DNA of 64,000 nt from Cristatella mucedo (Eukaryota; Bryozoa; Phylactolaemata; Cristatellidae): assembly GCA_009760855.2 (NCBI GenBank), contig WPIO01000005.1, forward strand, positions 5,748,001-5,812,000. Direction: 5' to 3'. The translations under genes were made by a program, and so were the position numbers. The notes beneath the pieces were generated by a model. It was not told the DNA's origin and did no database searches. It saw only the letters and a program-made list of their open reading frames with translations. This document shows, in pieces, positions 45,276-55,110 of this stretch. Numbering within the stretch: position 1 is the first letter of the stretch; the number at the start of each line of letters is the position of its first letter.

Positions 45276-45448
45276 TTGAGTCGTAATGGCTCACTAAGTA
45301 AGGCGGTTGCTTTTCACGACCTCGGCCCCGAGGTCGTGGGTTCGAATCCTGTGGTGGGCGATCCTTTATCGCCACTGCAAGCGGTGGTGATAGCCGTAAA
45401 GGCTCTTCTGTCGCTATACAAAAAGAGGCTGTTAAATCAGCTAGTATT
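45276..45448 (+). mobile_element. SINE A, best-preserved copy
   Basis: The tRNA-like head runs AATGGCTCACTAAGTAAGGC, GGTTGCTTTTCACG, then the 11-bp-stem hairpin CACGACCTCGG-CC-CCGAGGTCGTG, then the B box GGTTCGAATCC. The body is GGGCGATCCTTTATCGCC, AAGCGGTGGTGATAGCCGTA and AAGGCTCTTCTGTCGC. The 3' end is AAAAGAGGCTGTTAAATCAG. It is used here as the family reference. Confidence 0.92.
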
Positions 45449-45669
45449 TTTTTCTTTGTTTCTTGTAAAGGACAAGCTCTTCCTTACGGCAGCAGCTATT
45501 AAATAACGAGTACGTTCAGTGCCCAAAGTAACTGGCTCCTAACATCGATCACACATAGTCGGGCGGTAGGAAGAAGAGCACCTAGGAAACTACAGCAGAA
45601 ACAAGCATTTGCCACTGTCCTGAAGCTAAGGCCCGAGGCACCTCAAGGCACAACCTTTAATGACAACAG

Positions 45670-45765
45670 ATAAATAGATAGAACAGTGAACTTAAAGAAA
45701 GAAAATGGATTCGAGCCGGCAGCTCTTGCTGACCAGGATCCATAACTCGGCCAGTACTACACAGA
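45670..45765 (-). mobile_element. tRNA-like SINE, third family, copy 1
   Basis: In minus orientation it reads TACTGGCCGAGTTATGGATC, CTGGTCAGCAAGAGCTGCC and GGCTCGAATCC, with an A box and B box about 35 bp apart. It shares AACAGTGAACTTAAA.GAAAG with the copy at 47395. Confidence 0.6.
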
Positions 45766-46362
45766 TAAACGCAAAATTAAAAAAGCATGTTCAGCTCTGC
45801 CTTAGGTATCATTACGATAGTAAATTTCTGATTTCGGTTGGATAATTTTTCCGTACATATCCATGATTGCAGAAAAATATCTATGACATTTAATGACATG
45901 GGCAGCAAAATGTATCCAATCAAAATCAGAAATTGTTGTAACCCTATGTCCAACAAGCAGAGCTCAACTTGATTTCAAATTTTGCGCCTATCTGAGTAGT
46001 ATTGGCCGAGTTATCTAAGTAGCAAAACCAAGCTGGGACGGTGAGTCACAAGAGCAAAGAGCAACAGAATTCATCTGACGATAACTCTAATCCTCCACTT
46101 GCATGGATGTATAGCAGCTCCTTACTAAAACCGTTCACGTTTGCGATCTTATCATCCCGACTATTATTCTAGCTAAGCCGATCATGACCGGAAATAATTA
46201 TCTGCAAACTATCAAGCAGTTACCTAAGCAGGTGATGTTTTCTGAGCAGCCATAGATCCAAGGGCCAAGAATGAATGCACCCCTATGGGATGCATTGACA
46301 GCGGACAAAGACATTGTCAGCATATCACCAAGCAGTAACATCCTGAAGAAAACGTGGCATAC

Positions 46363-46505
46363 CCAAAAGAGAAAGCAGCAGTGACAAGGCCTCCAGTTAC
46401 CATCCCAATTGCAATGCCAGTCACGAAGCCCATCTTTGCCTTCTCGTAGCACGACGGCAGCTGAGAACGGTTGCTCCCATGAGAAGTCGCTGGTGGTGGT
46501 GACAT
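46363..46505 (-). CDS. romo1: ROMO1-like protein (Mgr2/ROMO1 family), N-terminal coding part
   Basis: ROMO1 is a small protein of the inner mitochondrial membrane, linked to the TIM23 translocase (yeast Mgr2) and to reactive oxygen production. From the ATG at 46505, the 47 residues include SQLPSCYEKAKMGFVTG, then IAIGMVTGGLVTAAFSF. This follows the family pattern: SQ.SC, an acidic/basic stretch, KMGFV.G, then a glycine-rich membrane segment with small residues. The ATG sits just after a possible acceptor (CATTGCAG), so an upstream non-coding exon is possible. At 46363 a donor-like GG|GTATGC follows. The conserved C-terminal half (about 30 residues with a second membrane segment) is not recognisable nearby. 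Reading on without splicing gives only a short divergent tail. This may be a gene with a remote exon or a decaying copy. Confidence 0.6.
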
Positions 46506-47214
46506 GCTGCAATGCAAGCAATGAAGACACCAGGATGAGACCGTCATCGATAAACTAGCCGAGCTAACGGGTACACAAAAAACAAGACTGGATCAAACGC
46601 ACCTTCCATCACACTTCCTTTTACGCTTGGCTAGGGAACTAATGAAGAAGTCGTTAAGCGAAAAAGAAGCACAATGTATGACAGCCAGGATAAAGAAGCT
46701 CGTAAAAAAGAAAGAAGCTATTTGGCACGGTCACTTGCTCAGCCCATGTAATCCTTCTCTCCAAACACGATTCTAGCAAGGTATGCTTTGCCACAGCAGC
46801 CAAAAGCATGGTTGATTCCAGCACATGCTCGAAGGTTAGGCGGACGACACAATTTAGACGGCACAACTTAGACAGGCGACATAATTTGGACGCCGAGGCT
46901 TCGTGGATGCCTGCTCATAGGGAACCACAGCTAAGTCAGGGAAAGTTTGCCAGTGCTCGGAATACACCTGGGAATAGCTCGGTAGGCCGGCTGCAAATGT
47001 AGAATCCTAAGTTTTTACTTTTGTTTTTAGATTGAAGCAAGTTGTGGAGTCCACAGCCTATATGAGATAAATATAGCTTGGCAAGAGAATAGATAAGAAG
47101 GCAAAAGAGTCGAAAAGGTTAAGGTGCAGTGCAGCAACTCTCAGACTGCATAGACAGAGGACGCTTGCCAAAAGCAGTAGGGAGCATCTAGTATACAATA
47201 AAAAAGAAATACGG

Positions 47215-47345
47215 ATAAACTGATTTAACAGCCTCGTTTACATAGCAGCAGAGCAGCCTTCATCTGCTTCAGCAGGAAACAAAGAAGTTGCTAGCTTTGA
47301 GAACTGACTCGAACCCGTGCCCTTGATCGGTGAGTGAAAGCATCT
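47215..47345 (-). mobile_element. SINE A-related copy, diverged
   Basis: AACTGATTTAACAGCCTCGT, AGCAGAGCAGCCTTCATCTG and GACTCGAACCCGTGCCC in minus orientation. The middle differs from the family reference. Confidence 0.65.
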
Positions 47346-47394
47346 TATTACCAGGCTCCCCTGACAATTAAAAAGAAGCTAAAAAGGGTAAAGA

Positions 47395-47475
47395 TAGATA
47401 AAACAGTGAACTTAAAAGAAAGCCAATGGATTCAAGCCTGCAGCTTGTGCTGACCAGGATACATAACATATCCAT
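47395..47475 (-). mobile_element. tRNA-like SINE, third family, copy 2
   Basis: AACAGTGAACTTAAAAGAAA, GGATTCAAGCCTGCAGC and GTGCTGACCAGGATACATAA parallel the copy at 45670-45765. Confidence 0.55.
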
Positions 47476-48539
47476 AGGTACATATTTATCACAGCAAGGC
47501 GTGATGAAGATTCTAAGAAAAGAGCTTTCTAGAGTGAGCCCAAAGATTAACCACGGCCACATGGATGGTATTCAATTATGCTGCAGCACGTGCAAACACA
47601 AACAATATGACTGATAAATAAACTTGCAAAATTGAACTGTAAGAAGAGAGAGGAGCCTACTAAGAAATAGATTCATAGACTCATACTCTGCCCTCTGGCC
47701 ACAGCATCTCGCTCAGGTGCCTGGTGGCCAAAGAGGATAAGTAAGGCTGTGCCCACAAGGGACTTGTAAGGAGGAGCACGAACAAAAACTAGCAGCTTCC
47801 ACCAACTGCCCTTCGACAAAGAAAGGTCATATCGCCATTGACCTAGTTAGTAGAATGCATGTATGCAGCAAAGAAAACAAAGATCATCACAACTGATTTG
47901 CTTTAACTTCAGGAAAGGTAGCAGCTACAATGTAAACATCTGCATACGTAGGAGTGATTGGCTGAGTCTTGGGCTCAGGTTTAGTTATTGTAAACTGCTT
48001 CAGGCAATGAAAGCTGCTTTGGAGAATACAAGCAACGACCACAAAGCTTGTTGATAGTCGTGACAGACGTGTTTGCTTCTAGCAAGTGAAAGATAGAAAG
48101 GCGACAAGCAGGTCCAATGTGTTTCGCATAAGGAAAAAACTAGCAGCCGATTTGGACACAGCAAGTAGTCTGCAGGTACACCAACACGTATCACTTCAGT
48201 CAAAGGAGGGGTTGGTACGAGGGCAAGCAAGACGAGCAAGCATTCCTGTAGGTAACAAGCAAGAGAATGAAGGAACCTAAGGGTGAATGACGGGACCTTA
48301 AAGTCGATATACTGCTTGACGTATCCCTTAGTCACGACTGCTTGCTAGCGGCTTCAAGTTCAGCTAAAATATCCTGGCACGGTTCAAATCAAATTTGTCC
48401 ACTCCACGTTGTATTGCGATCATGTCTCATCCATTAGACAGGTCACATATAGAGTTCCACACTCCATTTGTCTGATCTCGGCCATTATCCATCTTGCCTT
48501 TGTACATGTATATGGAGCCTCTCAGAAAAGTGATGAAGA

Positions 48540-48680
48540 GAACTGGCATTGGCTATCACTTCTACACCGAAGATAACCAGCTGCATTTGCCGTTTAAACC
48601 TTTGGTATCAGCAGTGGCTGCTGATAAAGTAGATGCCTGTCCTTAAGCTAAATAGCTATAAAACCGACGGCCTGTTCATA
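48540..48680 (+). mobile_element. LINE A fragment (YADD region), diverged
   Basis: GYHFYTEDNQLHLPF corresponds to [15 protein letters not shown]; the catalytic YADD has become YTED. It decays after about 100 bp. Confidence 0.6.
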
Positions 48681-48694
48681 AATGTACGGCAGGG

Positions 48695-48783
48695 CCAAAA
48701 GACTATGCCAAGGGCCAAAAGACCGTATCCAAAGACCATATCCAAAGATCATATCCAAAGACCAGGGCCAAAAGACTATATCT
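48695..48783. repeat. Minisatellite of GGCCAAAAGAC / ATATCCAAAGACC units
   Basis: About six short units of 13 to 19 bases, two closely related types alternating, between LINE fragments. Confidence 0.85.
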
Positions 48784-48959
48784 TAATTGGCAATGCCGAA
48801 GTACAATAATTCATTTGCTAGTAATTTTTGTGCATTCTTTGACTACTTAAAGTTTACAGATTCAATTCAAAATACAGCTTCCACAGCTAGTCCCCATGTT
48901 CAATTCCTGTCCACTACGAGAAACTACCTACCCAGCACATCGGCAGGATATCTTACTAG

Positions 48960-49055
48960 CTCCGATGCTCCGTCCAGACTGGGCTGTAATGTAGTTTTGG
49001 CTGGGCTACACAGAAAAAGCCATTGAGCTTCTACAGCTGGTGATGAGTATAGCTG
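48960..49055 (+). mobile_element. LINE B fragment
   Basis: TGGCTGGGCTACACAGAAAA and CTACAGCTGGTGATGA match the [17 protein letters not shown] region of LINE B at 14760-14820. Confidence 0.55.
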
Positions 49056-49139
49056 AGGGTTTGGCTAATAAAACCAAGGAACTAATCCATGCAGCTCCTT
49101 CGCTGAAGGAGATTCGACAGCTTCCGGCCGGATAAATTG

Positions 49140-49800
49140 ATTAGACGAGGATTTCACATCCAAGTTGGCTCATGCATCTGCGACATCCATACTCTAGTTT
49201 CTGTAAGTCACTGCTTTCGGGTCTAAAGGCAGTGTAATCGGGCGCTTAAAGTTGGCGCAAAACTCGGAAGCCACGCTTGTCTGTCGGAGGCATCACATGT
49301 GCTATAGTACACATTTCTTAAATAATAAATAAATCCTAGCTGATTAAACAGCCTCTTTTTGTATAGCGACAGAAGAGCCTTTACGGCTATCACCATAGCT
49401 TGCAGTGGCGATAAAGGATCGCCCACCACAGGATTCGAACCCATGACCTCGGGGCCGAGGTCGTGAAAAGCAACCGCCTTACCTAGTGTACCATCACGGC
49501 TTACCATTGCTGACCTGCACAGGCCCCCAACCAAACAGTGTATTAACTTAAGGTTCTGTTCGTCACTTGTAGGTCCCTTCATTCCCTTAGTCTGGCCTAC
49601 CTATCAGAAATACTCCCCAACCAGGCAAGGCATCGTACGCAAGCATAGTAACACTGCTCTAGTGACTGGAATCATTTAGCTACCCCTCGAACAAAACCCA
49701 AATCCTTTGAACTTGCCTTTAGTTTGTATGCTCCCTAAGCCTGGAACTCACTACCGACTGACGTCACGACATCCCCTGACAATTAAAAAGAAGCAAAAAA
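49140..49800 (+). mobile_element. LINE A 3' coding part, split by a SINE A
   Basis: The first piece, 49140-49310, has TCATGCATCTGCGACATCC and GCGCAAAACTCGGAAGCCAC. The second, 49506-49800, has GACCTGCACAGGC, TCCCTTCATTCCC and GCCTGGAACTCACTACCGAC. Frames are broken. It ends against the minus-strand LINE A copy at 49805. Confidence 0.75.
49318..49506 (-). mobile_element. SINE A inserted in LINE A
   Basis: CTAGCTGATTAAACAGCCTC, CGACAGAAGAGCCTTTACGG, GGATCGCCCACCACAGG, ATTCGAACCCATGACCTC, the hairpin CGGGGCCG and GCAACCGCCTTACCTAGTG. Close to the reference copy at 45276, so probably a recent insertion. Confidence 0.9.
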
Positions 49801-49804
49801 GGCA

Positions 49805-51135
49805 CTAATAATAATAATAATGCAATTGATAAAGCGCCCTCAGAGAACTTAATCTCTCTCTAGGCGCTTTACATTTGCTGCAAAGGGAAATGCAATTGAA
49901 TAGTGAGCAAAATCATGCTTGATAAACAACATGAATAACATGGTTAGGGGTGACATGCACACGGTCAGCATGCAAATGTGGTTAGTGGCAGCATGCACAG
50001 TGTCAGCACGCATAAGCACATCAAGGACGAATCACAGGGACCCACTAAATGCTGTCCTAAATAGGTGTTTTTAAGTTCCTTTTAAATGTGGTCAGGTCAG
50101 GGGATGTTCTGCCGCAGGTCGGGAGGGAGTTCCAGGCTTTGGGAGCATACGAACTAAATGCACGGTCTCCAAAAATTTGAGGTTTGTACAGGGTATTTGT
50201 AGACTGTTGGCTTCCGAAAAGCGGGTTGTACGATGCTTGGCCTGATGGGGGAGTATATCTGACAGATAGGCTAGAGCAAAAGAATGAAGTGACCTAAAAG
50301 TGAGCGACAAAACCTTGAAGTCAATCCGTTACTTGACTGGTAGCCAGTGCAGGTCGGCGAGAAGTGGAGTAATGTGGCAACTGCGACGCTTAAGACAGAC
50401 AAGCCTAGCTGCAGAGTTTTTCACCAGCTGCAATCGCCTGATCGCATCTGCTGGTAGGCCAGTAAGCAGTGAGTTGCAGAAATCGAGACGTGATGTTACG
50501 AATGCATGGACCAACTTGGACGTGGTATCCTTATCTAAACAAGCCCGAATTTTAGCAATGTTATGTAGCTGAAAGTAGGCAGATTTGACCGTGGAGCTGA
50601 TGTGGTCATCTAACAAGAGGTCAATTTGGAATATGACACCAATATTTCGTGCAGATTCAACAGGAGATATGCTGGCAGAGCCAATTTCGAGCATCAGCCT
50701 TTCCAATTTCTGAATCACACTGGGTTTGCCCATAACTAATAAGTTAGTTTTATCGTCATTTAGTTTTAGAAAATGTGCTGCCATCCATGTGCGGGTGTCA
50801 TCAATACATGCAGCAAGTGAGTTGAGAGAATTTGAGGTGCTCGAAGGCTGGGAGGGGTCAAAGCAAAGGTACAACTGAGTGTCATCCACATAGAAGTGAA
50901 AGCCTAGATTTTGCTTGGCAATCACATCAGCAAGAGGGAGAGTATAAACCGTGAAAAGAACAGGACCTAGCACGGAGCCCTGAGGTATGCTATAGTTCAG
51001 AGGTACCTCAGATGATCTTTGACCATTCACGTCAATGCTCTGGAGTCTCCCACTGAGATAGGACCTGAACCACTGAAGAGCAGTGATGCCCAGGCGAGAT
51101 GAGGGGCGCTCTAGAAGAACTTTGTCTATCACAGC
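49805..51135 (-). mobile_element. LINE A, 1.3-kb copy (RT motifs B and C to the 3' end)
   Basis: The minus strand at 51135-50329 encodes [32 protein letters not shown] (motif B), [14 protein letters not shown] (motif C, YVDD instead of YADD), then [17 protein letters not shown] and ADLHWLPVK. After a stop the end continues in 50310-50092 ([19 protein letters not shown]). The 3' end has the hairpin and the AATAATAATAATAATG tail (minus). 5'-truncated. Confidence 0.92.
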
Positions 51136-51215
51136 ATTTAGTAGGTCCATGTGATTTGCCCTTTCTGTGCTTATGGGTGCTGACACTGTGTATTCTGCCA
51201 CTAACCATATTTGCA
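51120..51215 (+). mobile_element. LINE A 3'-region fragment, opposite orientation, joined to the copy at 49805-51135
   Basis: GCATTTAGTAGGTCCATGTG, TGCTTATGGGTGCTGACACT and TGCCACTAACCATATTTGCA read on the plus strand, directly against the 5' end of the minus-strand copy. Confidence 0.8.
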
Positions 51216-51241
51216 TACAAAACTAAAGAAAAAATATAATT

Positions 51242-51390
51242 TACTTCCATAGTGCCCTATGAGAACTTAATCTCTATTCAGGCGCTTTACTTGTGCCAGC
51301 CGGGCTCACGCCACGACCTCTGTCAAATAATATTCACCTTGACCTTGGTTCGCGGCAAGCACCTTAACCACAGGGCCAAACCAGCACAGG
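51242..51390 (-). mobile_element. SINE B copy
   Basis: TAGTGCCCTATGAGAACTTA, ATCTCTATTCAGGCGCTTTA, CACGACCTCTGTC, then GACCTTGGTTCGCGGCAAGC and ACCTTAACCACAGGGCC in minus orientation. Confidence 0.8.
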
Positions 51391-51417
51391 GAGATACGCT
51401 TAAATAAATAATTAAAT

Positions 51418-51535
51418 AATTCATTTATATAGCGCCCCAAGAGAACTTAATCTCTATTCAGGCGCTTCACATATGCCTCGGGGCTCGAGCCCACGATCTC
51501 AGTCAGGGCGAGCACCTTAACGGCTAGGCCAAATT
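51418..51535 (-). mobile_element. SINE B, well-preserved copy
   Basis: ATTCATTTATATAGCGCCCC, GAGAACTTAATCTCTATTC, GGCGCTTCACATATGCCTCG, GGGCTCGAGCCCACGATCTC and CACCTTAACGGCTAGGCC. In tandem with the copy at 51242-51390, same orientation. Confidence 0.88.
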
Positions 51536-51664
51536 CTTCCTCTACAGCACATGAAGTGCCCAGAAAGAGATTTAAGTTCTCACAGTGCTGTACAAGTTAC
51601 TATCACTATTATGATCACGGATAAACAGAAAATGTTTAACTGACTCGAAAAGCTTGCCATTGCC

Positions 51665-52290
51665 TTGTCTTTTTCCTACCTAGCTGAACTACTGCACCAG
51701 TTTCATAGCCTTAGTGGTTTGCGGTGCGAATATGTAATACGTAACCTACAGACTCCATCTCACAAAACTGTAAGGAAATGAGAAGCATTGGTGAACGCAT
51801 CAAGAGGGCAGTCGACGTAGTGAGTAGCACGGATGTAGTAGCCCAGGACAGCTGGAATCATAGTACACTTGGATCGTCTATGGACGATGAATTAGCTGTT
51901 CCATTTTTTTACTTGAAGACTGTTGGTAACAGCTTTTAATAACAATAATACTGTTGATAAAGCACCCTCAGAGAGCTCAATCTCTTTCTAGGTGCTTTAA
52001 ATTTGCTCTGCAGATCCTGGACTGAGGAATTGACTTCCACCATACCCTGCTGCAAATTCTAGCAGATCATTTCCAGCTGTCCTGGGCTACTACATCCGTG
52101 CTACTCACTACGTCGACTGCCCTCTTGATGTGTTCACCAATGCTTCTCATTTCCTTACAGTTTTGTGAGATGGAGTCTGTAGGTTACGTATTACATATTC
52201 GCAAACCACTAAGGCTTTGAATGTACTATAGAAAACTCTCCAGTATAACACCCACTTAGTTGGTGTGGCTGTGAAGAGCTACGATGCTCT
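51665..52290 (+). mobile_element. LINE B copy with an internal inverted duplication and a LINE A tail insert
   Basis: TACCTAGCTGAACTACTGCA (coding end of the first part) is followed at 51718-51860 by an inverted copy of the downstream segment 52070-52212. The element then resumes GACGATGAATTAGCTGTTCC and ACTTGAAGACTGTTGG. At about 51938-52005 a 70-bp minus-strand LINE A terminus (GATAAAGCACCCTCAGAGAG) interrupts it. It ends with GTATAACACCCACTTAG. Confidence 0.8.
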
Positions 52291-52400
52291 GGTTTAGCCC
52301 ATAGGTAAGGTTCTTGCCTTTGACCACCGAGGTCATTGGCTCAAGACTCACGAGCATAAGATTATTAAGGACTGACTCGTGGCAATAAAGTCACTAGAAC
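52290..52400 (+). mobile_element. tRNA-like SINE fragment
   Basis: TGGTTTAGCCCATAGGTAAG, GTTCTTGCCTTTGACC, ACCGAGGTCATTGGCTCAAG, then GTGGCAATAAAGTCAC. It lies directly after the LINE B end. Confidence 0.5.
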
Positions 52401-52689
52401 TCACGTTGGGAAGGGCAGGCCACTTTACTTTAAGGATACTATACAGACATCAAACGCAAGCCGATACGTATAATTTCAAATGGCATGCGCTGCTACTTTG
52501 CACGAGAATCAAATTACCTAGCGATGCGAATGTTCGATAAACGTCGCTATATGCGAATAAAGGTTTGGAGATGCTAGATTCGGTTGGTAAGCGAATTGCT
52601 AGATATTCAAAAAGAATACAGTCAGAGAGCTCATCGCAGAGTTTCCGCTATAATACGCGTCACTCCTATCAGTGGGGTGCCTAAAAGTA

Positions 52690-53160
52690 AGCAATGTAAA
52701 GGTCAGGCAAAGCATCGTACCACTCGCTTTTCGGAATCCAACAGTCTAGAAATACCTCGTACAAACCTTAAATCCTTTGGAGACCGTGCATTTAGCTCGT
52801 ATGCTCCCACAGCCTGGAACTCCCTCCCGACCTGCATCAGAACATCCCCTGACCTGACCACATTTAAAAGAAACTTAAAAACATACCTATTTAGGACAGC
52901 ATTTAGTGGGTCCTTGTGATTCGTCCTCGATGTGCTTATGCGTGCTGACACTGTTCATGCTGCCACTAACCACATTTGCATGCTGACCCAGTGTATGTAA
53001 CCCCTAACCATGTTATTCATTTTGTTTGTTTTTCAAGCATGATTTTACTTACTATTCTATTGCGTATCACTTTGCAGCAAATGTAAAGCGCCTAGAAAGA
53101 GATTAAGTTCTCTGAGGGCGCTTTATCAAGTGCAATATTATTATTATTATTATTATTATT
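52690..53160 (+). mobile_element. LINE A 3' end with intact C-terminus
   Basis: [56 protein letters not shown] and TYLFRTAFSGSL then stop, without frame damage in this stretch. The 3' region, hairpin (AAGCGCCTAGAAAGAGATTA) and (ATT)n tail are complete. Confidence 0.93.
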
Positions 53161-53164
53161 GGCT

Positions 53165-53320
53165 GCCACCGTACATTGGTATAAATCGGCAGAAGAGCCT
53201 TGCGGTTACCAACCACTTGCAGCTGGCGATTGAAACAAAATTTTGAAGAATCAAACCCAAAACCTGGGTGTCTAGGAACGAGCACCTTAAAAGTGCGACA
53301 CGACAAACCTTTCAGCGCTG
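53165..53320 (-). mobile_element. SINE A-related copy, diverged
   Basis: CGGCAGAAGAGCCTTGCGGT, CCACTTGCAGCTGGCGATTG, GAATCAAACCCAAAACCTGG and CGAGCACCTTAAAAGTGCGA in minus orientation. It sits directly after the LINE A (ATT)n tail. Confidence 0.65.
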
Positions 53321-53750
53321 TCTAAGAGGTGGAGTACAGACCCATTCTCCGACAGAAAAGCATGCGTTGCGAAAGCTACGTAATGGATTCGCCACTACAC
53401 TTATCAAGCACTATATGTAGGTTGGCCAGAAAACCTGCTCGGCGTAGTTAACACATAACCTGCTACTGACTTTGTATGCAAAGAAATACGTAGAGCTTCA
53501 AAGGGCTGCAAAGTAAGTTTAACCAGCTTTCTATCGCTACCAAAGGGGAACCGTAAGCACAATAGTACGTGGGTGCATCGTACCGCTACTAACTTGGTGT
53601 GCGGCTTCCACATCCAGACAGAACTAGGCCGCAAACACAGCGTCCGTAATAGTGAAAAGTCCCGACCAATGCACAACGAATACGGGTGAATCCCTAAGCC
53701 CTGGAATCGCGACTAACGACTTTTCGGTGCTTCCCCAATGCACGCATGTA

Positions 53751-53794
53751 CAGAGGCGTAGCAAAGGGTTGGCAGGGCGGGGACATATGTCCCC
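53751..53794. repeat. CAGAGGCGTAGC start and 16-bp palindrome
   Basis: CAGAGGCGTAGC at 53751, preceded by TA, resembles terminal repeats of non-autonomous DNA transposons. GGGGACATATGTCCCC at 53779-53794 is a perfect palindrome. The matching far end was not found. Confidence 0.4.
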
Positions 53795-54595
53795 GGGCGC
53801 CAAGGCAGGCCGCTAGTACTCCCTAGCAATATCCGTGGCAGGAGCTTATACTCCCAATTCGTTCAAGGCCATCACAATTCTCTTCGTCAATTTGCTTAAC
53901 TTTGCTTGAGTAGGGGATAAACTATTGTAAAGTTCAGCCGGCATTTTTCCGAATGCCCGAGTTCAGCAGAGCAGGCAGCTACTTTCAGTTATGTAAATGC
54001 TGAATTTTTTTTATCTTTTAATTTGTCTCTGTAAATTATTGTATAGAGACTATCTGCGGGTTCTATTGTAGCAAGTCGCTAGGGGATGCTACCATTAAAC
54101 TATTTCGCTCCCGGTTTATTAAGCATATGAATGCGATAAAGCCAAATGGTGGTAAAATGCCGAGGAAATGGTTTAGTTCCCTGAGGGTACTATATGAATT
54201 TCTTATTATTGTTGTTCTTTGTACATAGCATGGGGCCTCCTCCCAAAAGCCCACGAATAGCAGTTTCGCTTGGAGAATGAATCTTGGTGCTAGTCGGGTG
54301 GTGAAGAGCCTGTTTCGTGCGGATTCAAGGAGTTTATTTAAATGTGCGACCGCTCTCTCAGACGAGGTCAAAAAAGGCTCGCTAAGGTGACTCGCCTTCG
54401 GATAGCACATTCTTCATCAGTTTCCAGAGGGGCTACAATTTTAATGGAACGTTTGCTGCCACTGGGTATATTTCTTTTTAGCAGGTATGAAATGCCTATC
54501 GGGGGATTCATTTTCAGTACGAAGCTTGAAGTTGAGGTAGAACCTTTTGTGTAATTCGAGACTTATGGTTTGGCACCTTTGGCAAGGAGCCACTA

Positions 54596-54990
54596 ATAAT
54601 ATAATAATAATAATCCATTGAATAGCGCTTCCAGACAACTCAATCTTGCTAGGCACTTTACGCTTGCTGCAAAGGAAGCATGATAGAATTGTTAGTGATT
54701 ACATGCTCAATGAAAACAACCATAACATGGTCAGAGGTGACATGCACAGAGCCAGCATGCAAATATGGTTATTGGCAGCATGCACAGTATCTGCATGCAC
54801 AAGCACACGAAGGGCGAATAGCATGTACCCACTAAATACTGAGATAAATAGGTGCGTTTTAGCTTCTTTTTAAATGTGCTCAAGTCAGGGGATGTCGTGA
54901 TGTCAGTCGGGCATGAGTTCCAGGCTCTGCAAGAAAAAGAACTAAAGGCGCAGTCTCCAAAGGATTTTTGGTTCGTACGAGGTGTAAATA
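54596..54990 (-). mobile_element. LINE A 3' end
   Basis: AATAATAATAATCCATTGAA (tail), TAGCGCTTCCAGACAACTCA, GTGACATGCACAGAGCCAGC, then CACTAAATACTG, TTTTAAATGTG and GTCTCCAAAGGAT in minus orientation, with much divergence. Confidence 0.85.
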
Positions 54991-55110
54991 AACGATCAGA
55001 TTCAGGAAACGTGAGTTCAAGTCACGGTTACATTAAACATTTAAAATATCATTCGGTGTTAAAATAAGCTTTCACGTGAACTAAAAAAAAGGTGCATCTG
55101 AGAGGGTCTT

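Larger units (their letters stand above)
30239..46362. other. Intergenic DNA between the propeller-EGF gene and the ROMO1-like gene
   Basis: Sixteen kb with no recognised host gene. It holds SINEs, LINE fragments, an LTR-like element (31.75 kb), a repeat possibly linked to a DNA transposon (34.3-35 kb), a roughly 170-bp satellite interrupted by an LTR (36.4-40.05 kb), a CT microsatellite and a LINE B copy (40.4-41.56 kb). I see nothing in 41.6-43.4 kb except a GC-richer stretch at 42.84-43.15 kb. No clear promoter could be assigned upstream of 30238. Confidence 0.6.

Noticed and set aside
45283-45349. tRNA gene (A box and B box present)
   Set aside because: The head is followed by a SINE body repeated many times in the window; the hairpin replaces a normal anticodon arm.
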